From a bacterium (GTDB lineage Bacteria; Verrucomicrobiota; Verrucomicrobiia; Limisphaerales; J093): a DNA stretch of 64,000 bases. The stretch is from NCBI GenBank assembly GCA_021780105.1, contig JAJXZJ010000052.1, forward strand, positions 1-64,000, given 5' to 3'. A model generated the notes under the pieces. That model did not search any database. It had not been told where the DNA came from and saw only the letters and a program-made list of their open reading frames with translations. Of this stretch, positions 44,936-53,842 are shown one piece after another (the stretch's first letter is position 1; each line of letters begins with the position of its first letter). A program made the position numbers and the translations under genes.

Positions 44936-45898
44936 GTGGCCACCGAAACGCTCCATTTCGACAACGCGCGGCTGGCACAACAGCTCTTCAACAACGACCC
45001 GCGCAACCTCGCGGCGCTCGAGGCCCAGCTCGGCATCAAGGCCACCGCCCGTGATGCCTGGATCAAGCTCGACGGCGAAGCCGAGGCCCTGGCCCGCGCA
45101 CGGCACCTGTTCCAGTTGCTCGAAAACTCGCTCAAGGGCGGCGCCATCGTGCGCAACCATGATTTTCTGCTGGCGTTGGGCGTGGTCCAAAGCGACGGCG
45201 TGGCCGCCCTGCAAAGCCTCCATTCGGAGAGCATCCGCACCTCGGCCAAAAAGGCGGCGGTGACGCCGAAGACCGTCGGCCAGCGAAAATACGTCCAGGC
45301 CATCCGGCAGCATGACATCACGCTTGGCATCGGCCCGGCCGGCACGGGCAAGACGTATCTGGCCATGGCCATGGCCACGGCCGCGCTCCGCGACAACAAG
45401 GTGAGCCGGTTGATTCTCACGCGGCCGGCGGTCGAGGCGGGCGAGGCGCTGGGTTTCCTGCCCGGCGATTTGCAGGAGAAGCTCGCGCCGTATCTGCGCC
45501 CGCTTTACGACGCGCTGCACGACATGCTGCCGGCCGACGAAATCCAGCGGCACATGGAACGCGGCACCATCGAGATCGCCCCGCTGGCCTACATGCGTGG
45601 CCGGACGTTAAACAACGCCTTCATCATTTTCGACGAGGCGCAAAACTCGACCACCGAGCAGATGTTCATGTTCCTGACCCGGCTGGGCAACGGCTCGAAA
45701 GCGGTCATCACCGGCGACGTGACGCAAATTGACCTGCCGCGGCAGAAACCGTCCGGGCTGATCGAGGCCCGCCAGGCGCTGGTTGGGGTGGACGGCATCG
45801 CGATCATCGAGTTCCAGCGGAAGGATGTAATCCGGCACCCGCTCGTCCAGCGGATCATCGTTGCCTACGAGGAATACCGCGGCACCGTGAATGAATGA
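44936..45898 (+). CDS. phoH: PhoH-like ATPase
   Basis: 320 residues from GTG 44936, one nt after the HIT stop. N-terminal KH-like segment (LAALEAQLGIKATARDAWI) then the PhoH domain: Walker A IGPAGTGKTY with Lys139, ILTRPAVEAGE, FIIFDEAQNST (Walker B) and TGDVTQIDLP. PhoH proteins are RNA-associated ATPases; the phoH-ybeY gene pair is conserved across bacteria, pointing to rRNA processing. Overlaps ybeY by 8 nt. Confidence 0.94.
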   Translation: MATETLHFDNARLAQQLFNNDPRNLAALEAQLGIKATARDAWIKLDGEAEALARARHLFQLLENSLKGGAIVRNHDFLLALGVVQSDGVAALQSLHSESIRTSAKKAAVTPKTVGQRKYVQAIRQHDITLGIGPAGTGKTYLAMAMATAALRDNKVSRLILTRPAVEAGEALGFLPGDLQEKLAPYLRPLYDALHDMLPADEIQRHMERGTIEIAPLAYMRGRTLNNAFIIFDEAQNSTTEQMFMFLTRLGNGSKAVITGDVTQIDLPRQKPSGLIEARQALVGVDGIAIIEFQRKDVIRHPLVQRIIVAYEEYRGTVNE

Positions 45899-46394
45899 AC
45901 TGACGCTGCGGAACCGCCATCCGCGCCAGCGCGTGGACCTGCGCCGGCTCCGGCAAATTGCCTTGGCCGCGCTGCTGACCGAACCGCCGTTTGCGGAGGA
46001 ACACGCGCTCCACTACGAACTCGCCGTTGTGCTCGTCGGCGCGGCCGCGATGGCGCGGATGAACGGGCAATTTCTGAACCACGCCGGCTCCACTGATGTG
46101 ATCACCTTCGACTACGGCGCGCCGGAAACCGCCGCGGCCGGCGCGGCCTGGCTGCGCGGCGATCTGTTCATCTGCCTGGACGACGCCCGCCGGCAGGCGC
46201 GGGAATTCCGCACGTCGTGGCCGGCAGAACTGGTGCGCTACCTCGTTCACGGGCTGCTGCATTTGCGCGGTTACGACGACCTCACCGGAGCGGCGCGGCG
46301 CGTCATGAAGCGCGAGGAAAACCGGCTGGTGCGCCGGCTGGCCCACCGCTTCGCCTTGAGTGAACTCGCCTTGCCCGCTAAGGTCCGGCCATGA
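45891..46394 (+). CDS. ybeY: Endoribonuclease YbeY
   Basis: 167 residues. Mid-region STDVITFDYG and the metal site VHGLLHLRGYDD identify YbeY, which matures 16S rRNA 3' ends and takes part in ribosome quality control. The canonical site is HxxxHxxGxDH; here the third ligand position is Asp (YDD rather than YDH), a substitution I believe also occurs in other phyla, so activity is plausible. It is linked by overlaps to phoH upstream and the DUF502 gene downstream (ATGA). Confidence 0.92.
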   Translation: MNELTLRNRHPRQRVDLRRLRQIALAALLTEPPFAEEHALHYELAVVLVGAAAMARMNGQFLNHAGSTDVITFDYGAPETAAAGAAWLRGDLFICLDDARRQAREFRTSWPAELVRYLVHGLLHLRGYDDLTGAARRVMKREENRLVRRLAHRFALSELALPAKVRP

Positions 46395-47065
46395 AGCAGA
46401 CGCTGCTCCGCTGGCGCGCCAACTTTCTCACCGGCCTGGCCGTGGTATTGCCGGCCGTGATTTCCATCGCCATTTTTCGGTGGCTGTTCGGCACGGTGTC
46501 CAACGTGACCGACACGCTGTTGTTCTTCCTGCCCCACGCCTGGACGCACGGACCGGACGGTCTCGTCTTCTGGTATTGGAGCCTGACGGCATTGATCGTC
46601 GGCATCCTGATTGTCATCGTCCTCGGCCGCGCGGCGCGGAATTACCTCGGCCGGAAAATGATCAAATTCATGGATCAGGTGATGTTCCAGGTTCCGTTGC
46701 TCAACAAGATTTACGGCACCGTCAAACAGGTGAACGAGGCGTTTTCCACCGGCAAGAAATCCTCCTTCAAACAGGTCGTCTTGTTCGAGTATCCGCGGGC
46801 GGGTCTGTATTCGGTTGGCTTTGTGACCAGTGACGAGCACCCGGAGGCGGCGGCGCGCCTCAACCGCAAATTGCTGGGCGTGTTCGTGCCCACCACACCC
46901 AACCCGACCAGCGGCTTCCTGATCGTCGTCCCGGAGGAGGAGGTCATCAAACTCGACATGTCCGTGGCCGACGGCATCAAATACATCATCAGCCTCGGCG
47001 CCATCACGCCCGCCTACAAACCGCTCCTGCCGGCGTCGCCCGTGCCGGCGAACCCGGTGGACTGA
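46391..47065 (+). CDS. DUF502 membrane protein
   Basis: 224 residues. Two membrane helices (about 12-33 FLTGLAVVLPAVISIAIF and 60-82 WSLTALIVGILIVIVLG) precede a cytosolic beta-rich domain with the DUF502 hallmarks VPLLNKIYGTVKQV, VLFEYPRAGLYSVGFVT and VFVPTTPNPTSGFLIVVP. Widespread, function unknown. Its TGA shares bases with the recO ATG (TGATG), so translation is coupled. Confidence 0.9.
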   Translation: MKQTLLRWRANFLTGLAVVLPAVISIAIFRWLFGTVSNVTDTLLFFLPHAWTHGPDGLVFWYWSLTALIVGILIVIVLGRAARNYLGRKMIKFMDQVMFQVPLLNKIYGTVKQVNEAFSTGKKSSFKQVVLFEYPRAGLYSVGFVTSDEHPEAAARLNRKLLGVFVPTTPNPTSGFLIVVPEEEVIKLDMSVADGIKYIISLGAITPAYKPLLPASPVPANPVD

Positions 47066-47697
47066 TGCCGCTCGAACGCGCCACCGGCCTCGTCCTGCGC
47101 ACCCGCCCGCTGACGGAATCCAGCCTGATTGTCCACTGGCTGACCCCCGATCTTGGCCGTCTGGCGACCGTGGCCAAGGGCGCCCGCCGGCCGAAGTCGC
47201 CGTTTCGCGGCAAGCTCGATTTGTTCTACGAGGCGGACTTTGCGTTCCAACGCAGCCAGCGTTCTACGCTGCACACGCTGCGCGAGGTGGCGCTGCGCGA
47301 CCCGCACGCGGCGTTGCGCACCGACCTCGCCCGGCTGCGGCAGGCCACTTACGCCGCGCTGCTGGTCGAGCAGGTCAGCGAGGAGGAAACGCCCCTGCCG
47401 GAACCTTTCGCCCTCCTGACAGAACTGCTGGCCGCCCAGGCGAAGCATCCGGCCCAGCCGGCGGTGACGTTCGCCTTCGAGTTGAAACTGTTGACGGTCC
47501 TGGGCCTCGCGCCCGATCTGGCGCATTCGCGGCTCAGCGCCAGCGCACGCGCCCTGGCCATCCGTCTCACGCAGGAGGGTTTGATGGCCTCGGCGCAACT
47601 GCCGGCCAGCCCGGCGGAACTGACCGATCTGCGGCAATTCCTCCACGGTTTTCTCATCTTCCACCTCGGACGCATCCCGCCCGGCCGCAATGAATGA
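47065..47697 (+). CDS. recO: DNA repair protein RecO
   Basis: 210 residues, somewhat shorter than E. coli RecO. N-terminal OB fold: ATGLVLRTRPLTESSLIVHW, TVAKGARRPKSPFRGKLDLF. A helical domain with VALRDPHAALRTDLARLRQA follows; the C-terminal zinc-finger cysteines of some RecO proteins are absent. It anneals single strands and loads RecA with RecR. Last gene of the HIT-phoH operon. Confidence 0.88.
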   Translation: MPLERATGLVLRTRPLTESSLIVHWLTPDLGRLATVAKGARRPKSPFRGKLDLFYEADFAFQRSQRSTLHTLREVALRDPHAALRTDLARLRQATYAALLVEQVSEEETPLPEPFALLTELLAAQAKHPAQPAVTFAFELKLLTVLGLAPDLAHSRLSASARALAIRLTQEGLMASAQLPASPAELTDLRQFLHGFLIFHLGRIPPGRNE

Positions 47698-47738
47698 TTG
47701 CCAAACCACGGCCGGTTGCCCGTAAATCCTCGCCTGTT

Positions 47739-48878
47739 ATGATTCACAAATCTGACCGTTCGCCGGCGCCGATGCTTCTGGCGGCATGTCTGGTCTTTTC
47801 GATCGTCGCCACCTCCGCCCATGCCGTGACGCCGCAGGAGGCGGATGCGGCGTTCAAGGCGCTCAATCAGGTCTATTGGGACGCCGGGAGCAAATTCTTC
47901 CACAAGGAGGAAAAAGGGGAGAAGAAGGCGGATTTCTGGCTCGAAGCGCAGCTCTGGGACACCGTCATGGACCAGTTTGACCGCACCCACAGCGATACCG
48001 TCAAAAAGCAGATCAACGACGTGTATGACGGCTTCATCGCGCAGTATCCCGACTGGACCAAAAACAAATACAACGATGACATCATGTGGTGGACGATCGG
48101 TTGCACCCGCGCCTACCAGATCACGAAGAAGGAGCGTTACCTCAAGCGCGCCCAGGCCAGCTTTGATTTTGTCTATCAAAGCTTCTGCGATGACACCCTG
48201 GGCGGCGGCATCTGGTGGACCAGTGACCGGCGCTCCAAAAACAGTTGCATCGAAAGCCCGGCGGTCATTGCTGCCGTCCGCCTTTCCGAACTCCTGAATG
48301 ACGCGTCCTATCTCGACAAGGCCCGGCGGCTTTACCAGTGGGAGAAGACCACGTTGACCGATGGCAAGGGAAAGGTCTTCGACAGCATCCGGCTGGTTCC
48401 CGCCCAGAACACCAACACGATTTCCAATGCCAATCCCGCTCGCCGCCGCAACCACGGACCGCTCGCGACCTTCTCGTTGACCTACAATCAAGGCACCTAC
48501 ATCGGCGCCTCCGTGTTGCTGTATCTGAAGACGAAGGACGAAAACTATCTTGCCCAGGCGAGAATGGCGGCGGACTGGACCCGGGCCAATCTATGCACGG
48601 GCCCGGACCGGATTCTGAGAAGTGAAAACCAGGGCGACGGCGGCGCCTTCAAGGGCATTTTTGTGCGCTACATGAAACTGCTCGTTCGCGACGGCGGCGG
48701 CAAAGACTATCTGCCCTGGATGCGGACCAACGCCGATACGGCATGGCGGAATCGCCGCCACGCGGACAACATCATGGGCTACGACTGGTCCGTGCCGGCC
48801 GGCGACGGCATTCAAAGTCAGTCCGCCGCCAGTGCCGTCGCGGTGGTGCTCTGCTTCGCGGACGATGCGACGCCCTAG
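47739..48878 (+). CDS. Secreted GH76 family glycosidase (alpha-1,6-mannanase type)
   Basis: 379 residues from ATG 47739, chosen because the signal peptide starts there (LLAACLVFSIVATSAHA). The (alpha/alpha)6-barrel shows WLEAQLWDTVMDQF and the double-Asp catalytic motif KYNDDIMWWTIGCTRAY (Asp113, Asp114), then GGGIWWTSDRRSKNS and LTYNQGTYIGAS. GH76 enzymes cut alpha-1,6-mannan such as yeast or algal cell-wall chains. TTGCCA at 47698-47703 with CGTAAA 17 nt later could be its promoter. A decayed toxin gene follows 13 nt after the stop. Confidence 0.88.
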   Translation: MIHKSDRSPAPMLLAACLVFSIVATSAHAVTPQEADAAFKALNQVYWDAGSKFFHKEEKGEKKADFWLEAQLWDTVMDQFDRTHSDTVKKQINDVYDGFIAQYPDWTKNKYNDDIMWWTIGCTRAYQITKKERYLKRAQASFDFVYQSFCDDTLGGGIWWTSDRRSKNSCIESPAVIAAVRLSELLNDASYLDKARRLYQWEKTTLTDGKGKVFDSIRLVPAQNTNTISNANPARRRNHGPLATFSLTYNQGTYIGASVLLYLKTKDENYLAQARMAADWTRANLCTGPDRILRSENQGDGGAFKGIFVRYMKLLVRDGGGKDYLPWMRTNADTAWRNRRHADNIMGYDWSVPAGDGIQSQSAASAVAVVLCFADDATP

Positions 48879-48890
48879 CCGCTGCCCCCC

Positions 48891-48985
48891 CGCGCGGCCA
48901 GCCGGATTGACCGTGAACAGACGACAAAACGGCTGCGAAAATTATAACCGAAACAAAAATGAGCACGCCGAGCGCGTGGGTCCAA
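48891..48985 (+). pseudogene. Remnant of a doc 3' end joined to an hsdM 5' end
   Basis: 48891-48947 translates as RAASRIDREQTTKRLRKL followed by TAA, nearly the same as the C-terminus of the intact doc gene at 51333 (AASRLDREQTTTRLRKLL). Eleven nt later an ATG (48959) opens MSTPSAWVQ, matching the start of hsdM (MSTPTALVQ), and similarity is then lost. So the doc-hsdM junction seen downstream exists here as a relic. This marks the left end of the restriction island. Confidence 0.7.
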
Positions 48986-49397
48986 GTGCGATCGGTTTAC
49001 CGCAACCCTACTCTGGAAAGACAGCCAGCGGCCGGCGCATCGCAACCTCCCGCGCAGCAAAGAAGCACCGTCGGGAGCGCTACTGAATACTTGCGCGCCC
49101 GTGCGTCTGTGCCCACAATCCGCAGAAATTGCCGATGAAACCGGAATGGTTGTTCTCTCTTTGCGTGAAGTCGCCGGGATTCTTGAGCGAACATGTCTCC
49201 AAAACCATTCGGAGTTCGGTCGCTGGTTCTGCCCACAGCAAGGGAATGAGAATACCCACGACCCGGGCTTGCGCCTTGATCTTGCCCGTCGTGGTTGGAT
49301 TTATTTGGTGCGAAATTGCCGGCCTCGCCACGACACAGCACGCCAACCCTGGTGACATATTTCACCACGGCAACCCAGCGTGACGGCTTGACGAGTT
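48986..49397. other. Island left flank, no gene recognised
   Basis: About 410 nt between the doc/hsdM relic and the hsdR fragment. Short open frames occur on both strands, but none has a recognisable domain or start signal. It may be decayed coding sequence of the island. Confidence 0.35.
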
Positions 49398-51077
49398 ATG
49401 ACTCCGGAAGAAAAAGCCCGCCAACAGATTGATGCGCAACTTTCCGCGTCGGGGTGGGCTGTCCAGACGAAAGACAAAATCAACCTCTCCGCAGCGCGAG
49501 GGGTCGCCGTGTGCGAACTCTCCTTTGCCACCGGTGAACCTGATTACACCCTATTCGTGGATGGCAAAGCCCTCGGCACAGTTGAGGCCAAGCCCGCTGG
49601 TCATTCGCTTGTGGGCGTCGAGGAACAATCCATCAAATACGTCACCGGCGTTCCCGCCAGTCTGCCGGCGTGGCATAATCCGCTCCCGTTCTGCTACGAA
49701 TCCACCGGCAATGAGATCCGTTTCACCAACCGCCTCGACCCCGACCCACGCAGCCGGAATGTTTTCGCGTTCCATCGCCCCGAAACCTTGTTCGCCTGGG
49801 CGCAGCAGGAAAAACAACTGGCCCGGCGACTACAGGAGTTTCCCGCCCTCACGCAAGGCAACCTCTGGCCCGCGCAGTTCGAGGCCATCAAAAATCTCGA
49901 AGTGTCCCTCATCGCGGGGCGTCCGCGCGCGCTCATCCAGATGGCCACGGGCTCGGGCAAGACCTTCACCGCCGTCAATTTCATCTATCGCCTCGTCAAA
50001 TACGCCGGGGCGAAGCGCGTCCTGTTCCTCGTGGATCGTGGCAATCTCGGCGAGCAGACCCTCAAGGAATTTCAGCAGTTCGTTTCGCCGGTCAACAATT
50101 ACAAGTTCACCGAGGAATACATCGTCCAACGCCTGAGCAGCAATCAACTCGATACCTCCGCCCGCGTCGTCATCGGCACAATCCAGCGGGTTTACTCCAT
50201 GCTCCAGGGCGAGCAAGCACCCGCGCCCGACCTCGACGACCTGCCGATTGAAAACATGGGCCTTGTAGGCCGCGTGCCCTCACGCGGCGTCCCCGGGGAA
50301 CAATCAAACACCGCGTCGCGGGACGCGGCCTACAAGGACGCGCCTTTTGAATCCGGCGAAGCGCTGCTCGCCCGCATCCTCACCGAGCGCCGCCAAAACT
50401 GGCAGGGCCGTGGGAAATACAAAGAACCCGCCGCGCCGGACACTGCGAATCTTCCGCCGCTCCCGGACGGCTGGACTTGGGCTCGACTTGAACAACTTGG
50501 TTTGACCTTTGGCGGTCTGACAAAGAATCCGAAACGAGCAAAGCTGCCGAAACACCTTCCATATCTCCGCGTGGCGAACGTCTATGCGAACGAACTCCGG
50601 CTTGAGGAGATGGAGCAAATCGGCGTCGCAGATTCCGAACTCGACAAGCTCCTGGTGCGTGCCGGCGACCTTCTCATCGTCGAAGGCAATGGCAGCAAAG
50701 ATCAAATCGGTCGTCTCGCGATTTGGGATGGCTCGATTGATTCATGCGTTCATCAAAACCATCTCATCAAAGTTCGCCCCGTAGATTCGCGGATGCCGAA
50801 ATGGATTCTTCACTGGCTGCAATCGCCGGGTGGTCGTCAATTCGTCGAACTCGTGGCGAGTTCCACTTCGGGTTTGTTCACCCTCAGCGTTAACAAAGTT
50901 GGAAATTTAGTCGTCCCACTTCCCCCGCTGGCCGAGCAGACACGGATTGTGGCGGAAGTGGAGCGGCGGTTGAGCGTGGTGGCGGAGTTGGAGTCGGTGG
51001 TGTCCGCCAACCTCCAGCGCGCCACCCGCCTCCGCCAGTCCATCCTCCAAAAAGCCTTCACCGGCCAACTGGCTTGA
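49398..51077 (+). pseudogene. In-frame hsdR-hsdS chimera (type I restriction)
   Basis: 559 codons, fully open, but made of two pieces. Residues 1 to about 283 are the N-terminus of HsdR: EARQQIDAQL-type start, nuclease-like DYTLFVDGKALGTVEAKP and the first helicase motif QMATGSGKTFTAV (Lys188), ending at VVIGTIQRVYSMLQGEQ. Everything after, including the DEAD box, is missing. From residue about 315 the chain is HsdS: the central linker SGEALLARILTERRQNWQ, one target-recognition domain (LPDGWTWARLEQLG to LPPLAEQTRIVAEVERRL) and the closing coiled coil ending in SILQKAFTGQLA. The junction contains a 75-bp palindromic repeat. Restriction activity must be lost; a half-specificity subunit could in principle still fold. 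Confidence 0.85.
50262..50336. repeat. Palindromic repeat, family 1, at the hsdR/hsdS junction
   Basis: 75 bp bounded by perfect 14-bp inverted ends CTTGTAGGCCGCGT and ACGCGGCCTACAAG, with inner complementary blocks (GCCCTCACGCGGCGTCC). It is translated in frame as GLVGRVPSRGVPG...DAAYKD. Two diverged relatives lie in hsdM (52704-52835). Confidence 0.8.
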
Positions 51078-51108
51078 CAGAAGCCGACGTAAAACATAGT
51101 TTAACACC

Positions 51109-51336
51109 ATGACAAAGACGATCACGAAGATTGGCAACTCGCAGGGGCTGATGTTTGATTCGGCCCTGATGGATCTGGCGCGCATCAAGGTGGGCGATCA
51201 GGTGAGCATCAGTCTGCACGAGGGCGGCTCGATTGTGCTGACGCCCGTGCGCCCGGTCATCAACGCTGAGAAAGCGGCCGCCACCGCGAAGCGTTTGATC
51301 AAGAAAAATGCGGAACTGTTCCGGCGGCTGTCATGA
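51109..51336 (+). CDS. AbrB/MazE-type antitoxin
   Basis: 75 residues. The swapped-hairpin AbrB fold is evident: KTITKIGNSQGLMFDSALMD, then KVGDQVSISLHEGGSIVLTPV. The C-terminal third (KAAATAKRLIKKNAELF) is a helical toxin-binding tail. It should bind its own promoter and neutralise the Doc toxin, whose ATG overlaps its stop (ATGA). It lies between the hsdS and hsdM parts of a decayed restriction locus. Confidence 0.88.
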   Translation: MTKTITKIGNSQGLMFDSALMDLARIKVGDQVSISLHEGGSIVLTPVRPVINAEKAAATAKRLIKKNAELFRRLS

Positions 51337-51737
51337 AGCGGCCGCTCGCGCATCCCACGGTGGAGGCCGTGAAGGCGATTCACGCCGAAGTGCTGGCCGC
51401 GCACGGCGGCGGCGCTGGGCTGCGGGAAGAGGCGTTGCTGGAATCGGCGGTGGCCGCGCCGCAGGCCACGATGGCGGGTGAACCGTTGTTCACCAATCCG
51501 GTGGAAATCGCGGCGGCGTATCTGTTTTACCTGTGCCGCAATCACCCGTTCGTGGACGGCAACAAGCGAACGGCGCTGGCGACGTGCCTGGTTTTTTTAA
51601 GCGAGAACGGTTTGCTGCCGGACGAAAAACTCGACGTGGATGCATGGGAAGCCTTGACACTGGATGTGGCGGCCAGCCGACTTGACCGCGAGCAGACGAC
51701 CACCCGGCTGCGAAAACTTTTACGTTCCCACAAATGA
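51333..51737 (+). CDS. doc: Death-on-curing toxin, Fic/Doc family
   Basis: 134 residues, typical Doc size. The Fic-like motif HPFVDGNKRTAL is intact; in phage P1 Doc the same motif phosphorylates EF-Tu Thr382 and stops translation. Other landmarks: HPTVEAVKAIHAEVLAAHGG at the start and REEALLESAVAAPQ. Coupled by overlap to the AbrB antitoxin, forming a complete type II toxin-antitoxin pair. A relic of another doc copy lies at 48891. Confidence 0.92.
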   Translation: MKRPLAHPTVEAVKAIHAEVLAAHGGGAGLREEALLESAVAAPQATMAGEPLFTNPVEIAAAYLFYLCRNHPFVDGNKRTALATCLVFLSENGLLPDEKLDVDAWEALTLDVAASRLDREQTTTRLRKLLRSHK

Positions 51738-51982
51738 GCAACCCCGCACCGCAACTCGTCCAGAAGCTTTGGAATTACTGCAACATGGGCTCGCGCCCGC
51801 CCGCTCGTTCGGGTTTGCGCCCTTCTGCTTTGCAGAATCCCTTTCGCTCGCTTCCCGGCGGCTCAAGTCACCGCGATGACGGCTTGTCCTACGGCGATTT
51901 GGCTTCCCAAGCCCGCCACCAGTTGGTTTCCCAAATTGACGACGTGCGCTTCGCGCATCGTGGTCGTGGAGCAGTGAATTGA
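51734..51982 (+). pseudogene. Partial duplicate of the hsdM 5' end
   Basis: Starts in the doc stop (ATGA). The product begins PQLVQKLWNYCN, the same as hsdM at 51993 (ALVQKLWNYCN), is then interrupted by about 26 foreign residues (GSRPPARSGLRPS...), resumes with RDDGLSYGDL as in hsdM, and then diverges (VSQIDDVRFAHRGRGAVN). It ends 10 nt before the full hsdM start. The interruption reads like another interspersed repeat. No function expected. Confidence 0.8.
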
Positions 51983-52703
51983 TTTCGTCGCCATGAGCAC
52001 ACCCACAGCATTGGTTCAGAAACTTTGGAATTATTGCAATATCCTGCGAGACGATGGGCTCTCGTATGGCGACTACGTTGAACAACTCACGTTTCTGCTG
52101 TTCTTGAAAATGGCGGATGAGCAGTCGCGGCCGCCGTTCAACCGGCTTGCGCCGGTGCCACCACAATTTTCATGGCCGGAACTGCTCAAGCGGGATGGCG
52201 ACGAGCTGGAAATTCATTATCGGCATACGTTGGAGGAACTCGGCAAGCGGTCGGGCATGCTCGGCGTCATCTTCCGCAAGGCGCAAAACAAAATCCAAGA
52301 CCCGGCAAAGCTCCGCCGGCTCATCGTGGACCTGATCGACAAAGAGGAATGGTCCAGCCTTTCCGCCGACGTGAAGGGCGACGCTTACGAGGGGTTGCTG
52401 CAAAAGAACGCCGAGGACGTGAAAGGCGGCGCGGGCCAATACTTCACGCCGCGCCCGCTCATCGCCGCCATCGTGGACGCGGTGTCACCGCAACCCGGCC
52501 AGACGATTTGCGATCCGGCTTGTGGCACGGGTGGTTTCCTGCTGGCGGCGCACAATTATCTTTCCGACCCAAAGCATTTCCAACTCGACCGGTCGCAAAA
52601 GAAGAAGCTCAAGAGTGGCACTTTCTTCGGCATCGAACTGGTGGACAGCATTGCCCGGCTCTGCGCGATGAACATGCTTCTGCATGGAATTGGGGAAACC
52701 GAT

Positions 52704-52835
52704 GTAGGCCCGATGCCCTCATCAGGCGGGAAGGACGCCGCGTCGGGGGACGCGGCCTACAAGGGCGGCCCTGTAGGGCGTATGCCCTCACACGGCGGGG
52801 GCGCAGGGGACGCCGGGTCGGGGGACCCGGCCTAC
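52704..52835. repeat. Two tandem palindromic repeats, family 1, inside hsdM
   Basis: Copy 1 runs 52704-52760 between GTAGGCC and GGCCTAC; copy 2 runs 52773-52835 between GTAGGGC and CGGCCTAC. Both keep the TGCCCTCA block and the GGGGGAC block near the right end, and they resemble 50262-50336. They translate as GPMPSSGGKDAASGDAAYKG and a similar second block, a stretch that normal HsdM proteins lack. Confidence 0.8.
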
Positions 52836-53370
52836 AACCTGCCGGTTGTCACCAAGGATGCGCTGGCGGGGAAGCACGGCGAATACGAGATCGTCCTGGC
52901 CAATCCGCCGTTCGGCAAAAAGAGCAGCGTGACCATCGTCAACGAGGCGGGCGAGTCGTCCAAGGAATCGCTCATCATCAATCGCGACGATTTCTGGGCG
53001 AGCACGAGCAACAAGCAGCTCAATTTCCTCCAACACATTTTCACCATCCTCAAGCAGCACGGTCGCGCGGCGGTGGTGTTGCCGGACAACGTGCTGTTTG
53101 AAGGCGGCGCGGGCGAAACCATCCGGCGCGAATTGCTCAAGCAGGCGGATGTGCATACGTTGCTGCGCCTGCCCACCGGCATCTTCTACGCGCAAGGCGT
53201 GAAGGCGAACGTCCTGTTCTTCGACCGCAAGCCCGCGCAAGAATAGCCGTGGACGCAGAAGCTGTGGATTTACGATCTGCGCACGAACCTGCATTTCACG
53301 CTCAAGGAAAACACGCTCAAGCGGAGCGATCTCGATGATTTCGTGGCGTGCTATTTTGGCGAGGTTGGTA

Positions 53371-53421
53371 GGGACGCGTTGCCGCGCGTCCCAAATAAAG
53401 AGGCGGCGCAGCAACGCCGCC
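53371..53421. repeat. Palindromic repeat, family 2, inside hsdM
   Basis: Two adjacent hairpins: GGGACGCG/CGCGTCCC (53371-53378 and 53385-53392) and GGCGGCG/CGCCGCC (53402-53408 and 53415-53421), separated by AAATAAAGA. It is translated in frame and sits where ordinary HsdM has an uninterrupted CYN..NRH..TERF segment. Confidence 0.75.
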
Positions 53422-53842
53422 CCACCGGCAATCGTCACAACCGCGTGGAGACGGAGCGGTTTAGAGCCTTTACCTACGAAGAGCTGGTCAAGCGCGACAA
53501 GGTGAACCTGGACATCTTCTGGCTGAAGGACGACGCGCTGGAAGAATCGGCCAATCTGCCCGCCCCGGAAATCATCGCCCAGGAAATCAGCGATGACCTG
53601 GAAACGGCCCTGGAGAACTTCGCCACGATCGCGGAGGATCTGAAGTCATAACCCCCGCCACCCATTTCGTGCGTTGATTGTTGTTTGCCGTTCAGACCTC
53701 CACCGGGTGCTTGCGGCGCAGATTCGACTTTTCATCACCGCCAGCGTCGGTATGTTCTGGCCACGCTGGTCGGCGCAAGGTTTGGGGCGCGGCGCGGCAA
53801 GGACGCCGTGGCGATACCCGGAAACCTGGTCGCCACTGAACG

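Larger units (their letters stand above)
51993..53651 (+). pseudogene. hsdM: hsdM, type I modification methylase, interrupted by an amber stop
   Basis: 553 codons including an in-frame TAG at 53244-53246. Before it: N-terminal bundle LVQKLWNYCNILRDDGLSYG, SAM site DPACGTGGFLLAA and catalytic EIVLANPPFG. After it the same frame continues with typical HsdM C-terminus: KLWIYDLRTNLHFTLKENTL, TERFRAFTYEELVKRDK, LDIFWLKDD. Three palindromic repeats are embedded in frame: two tandem ones between the SAM site and NPPF (codons 238-281) and one near the C-terminus (RDALPRVPNKEAAQQRR). Translation would yield a 417-residue product lacking the tail that contacts HsdS. TAG is a normal stop elsewhere here, so this is decay rather than recoding. 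Confidence 0.85.

Noticed and set aside
53244..53246. Amber codon in hsdM read as pyrrolysine
   Set aside because: TAG ends other genes here (the FN3 gene and czcB), hsd methylases do not use pyrrolysine, and the locus is clearly decaying.
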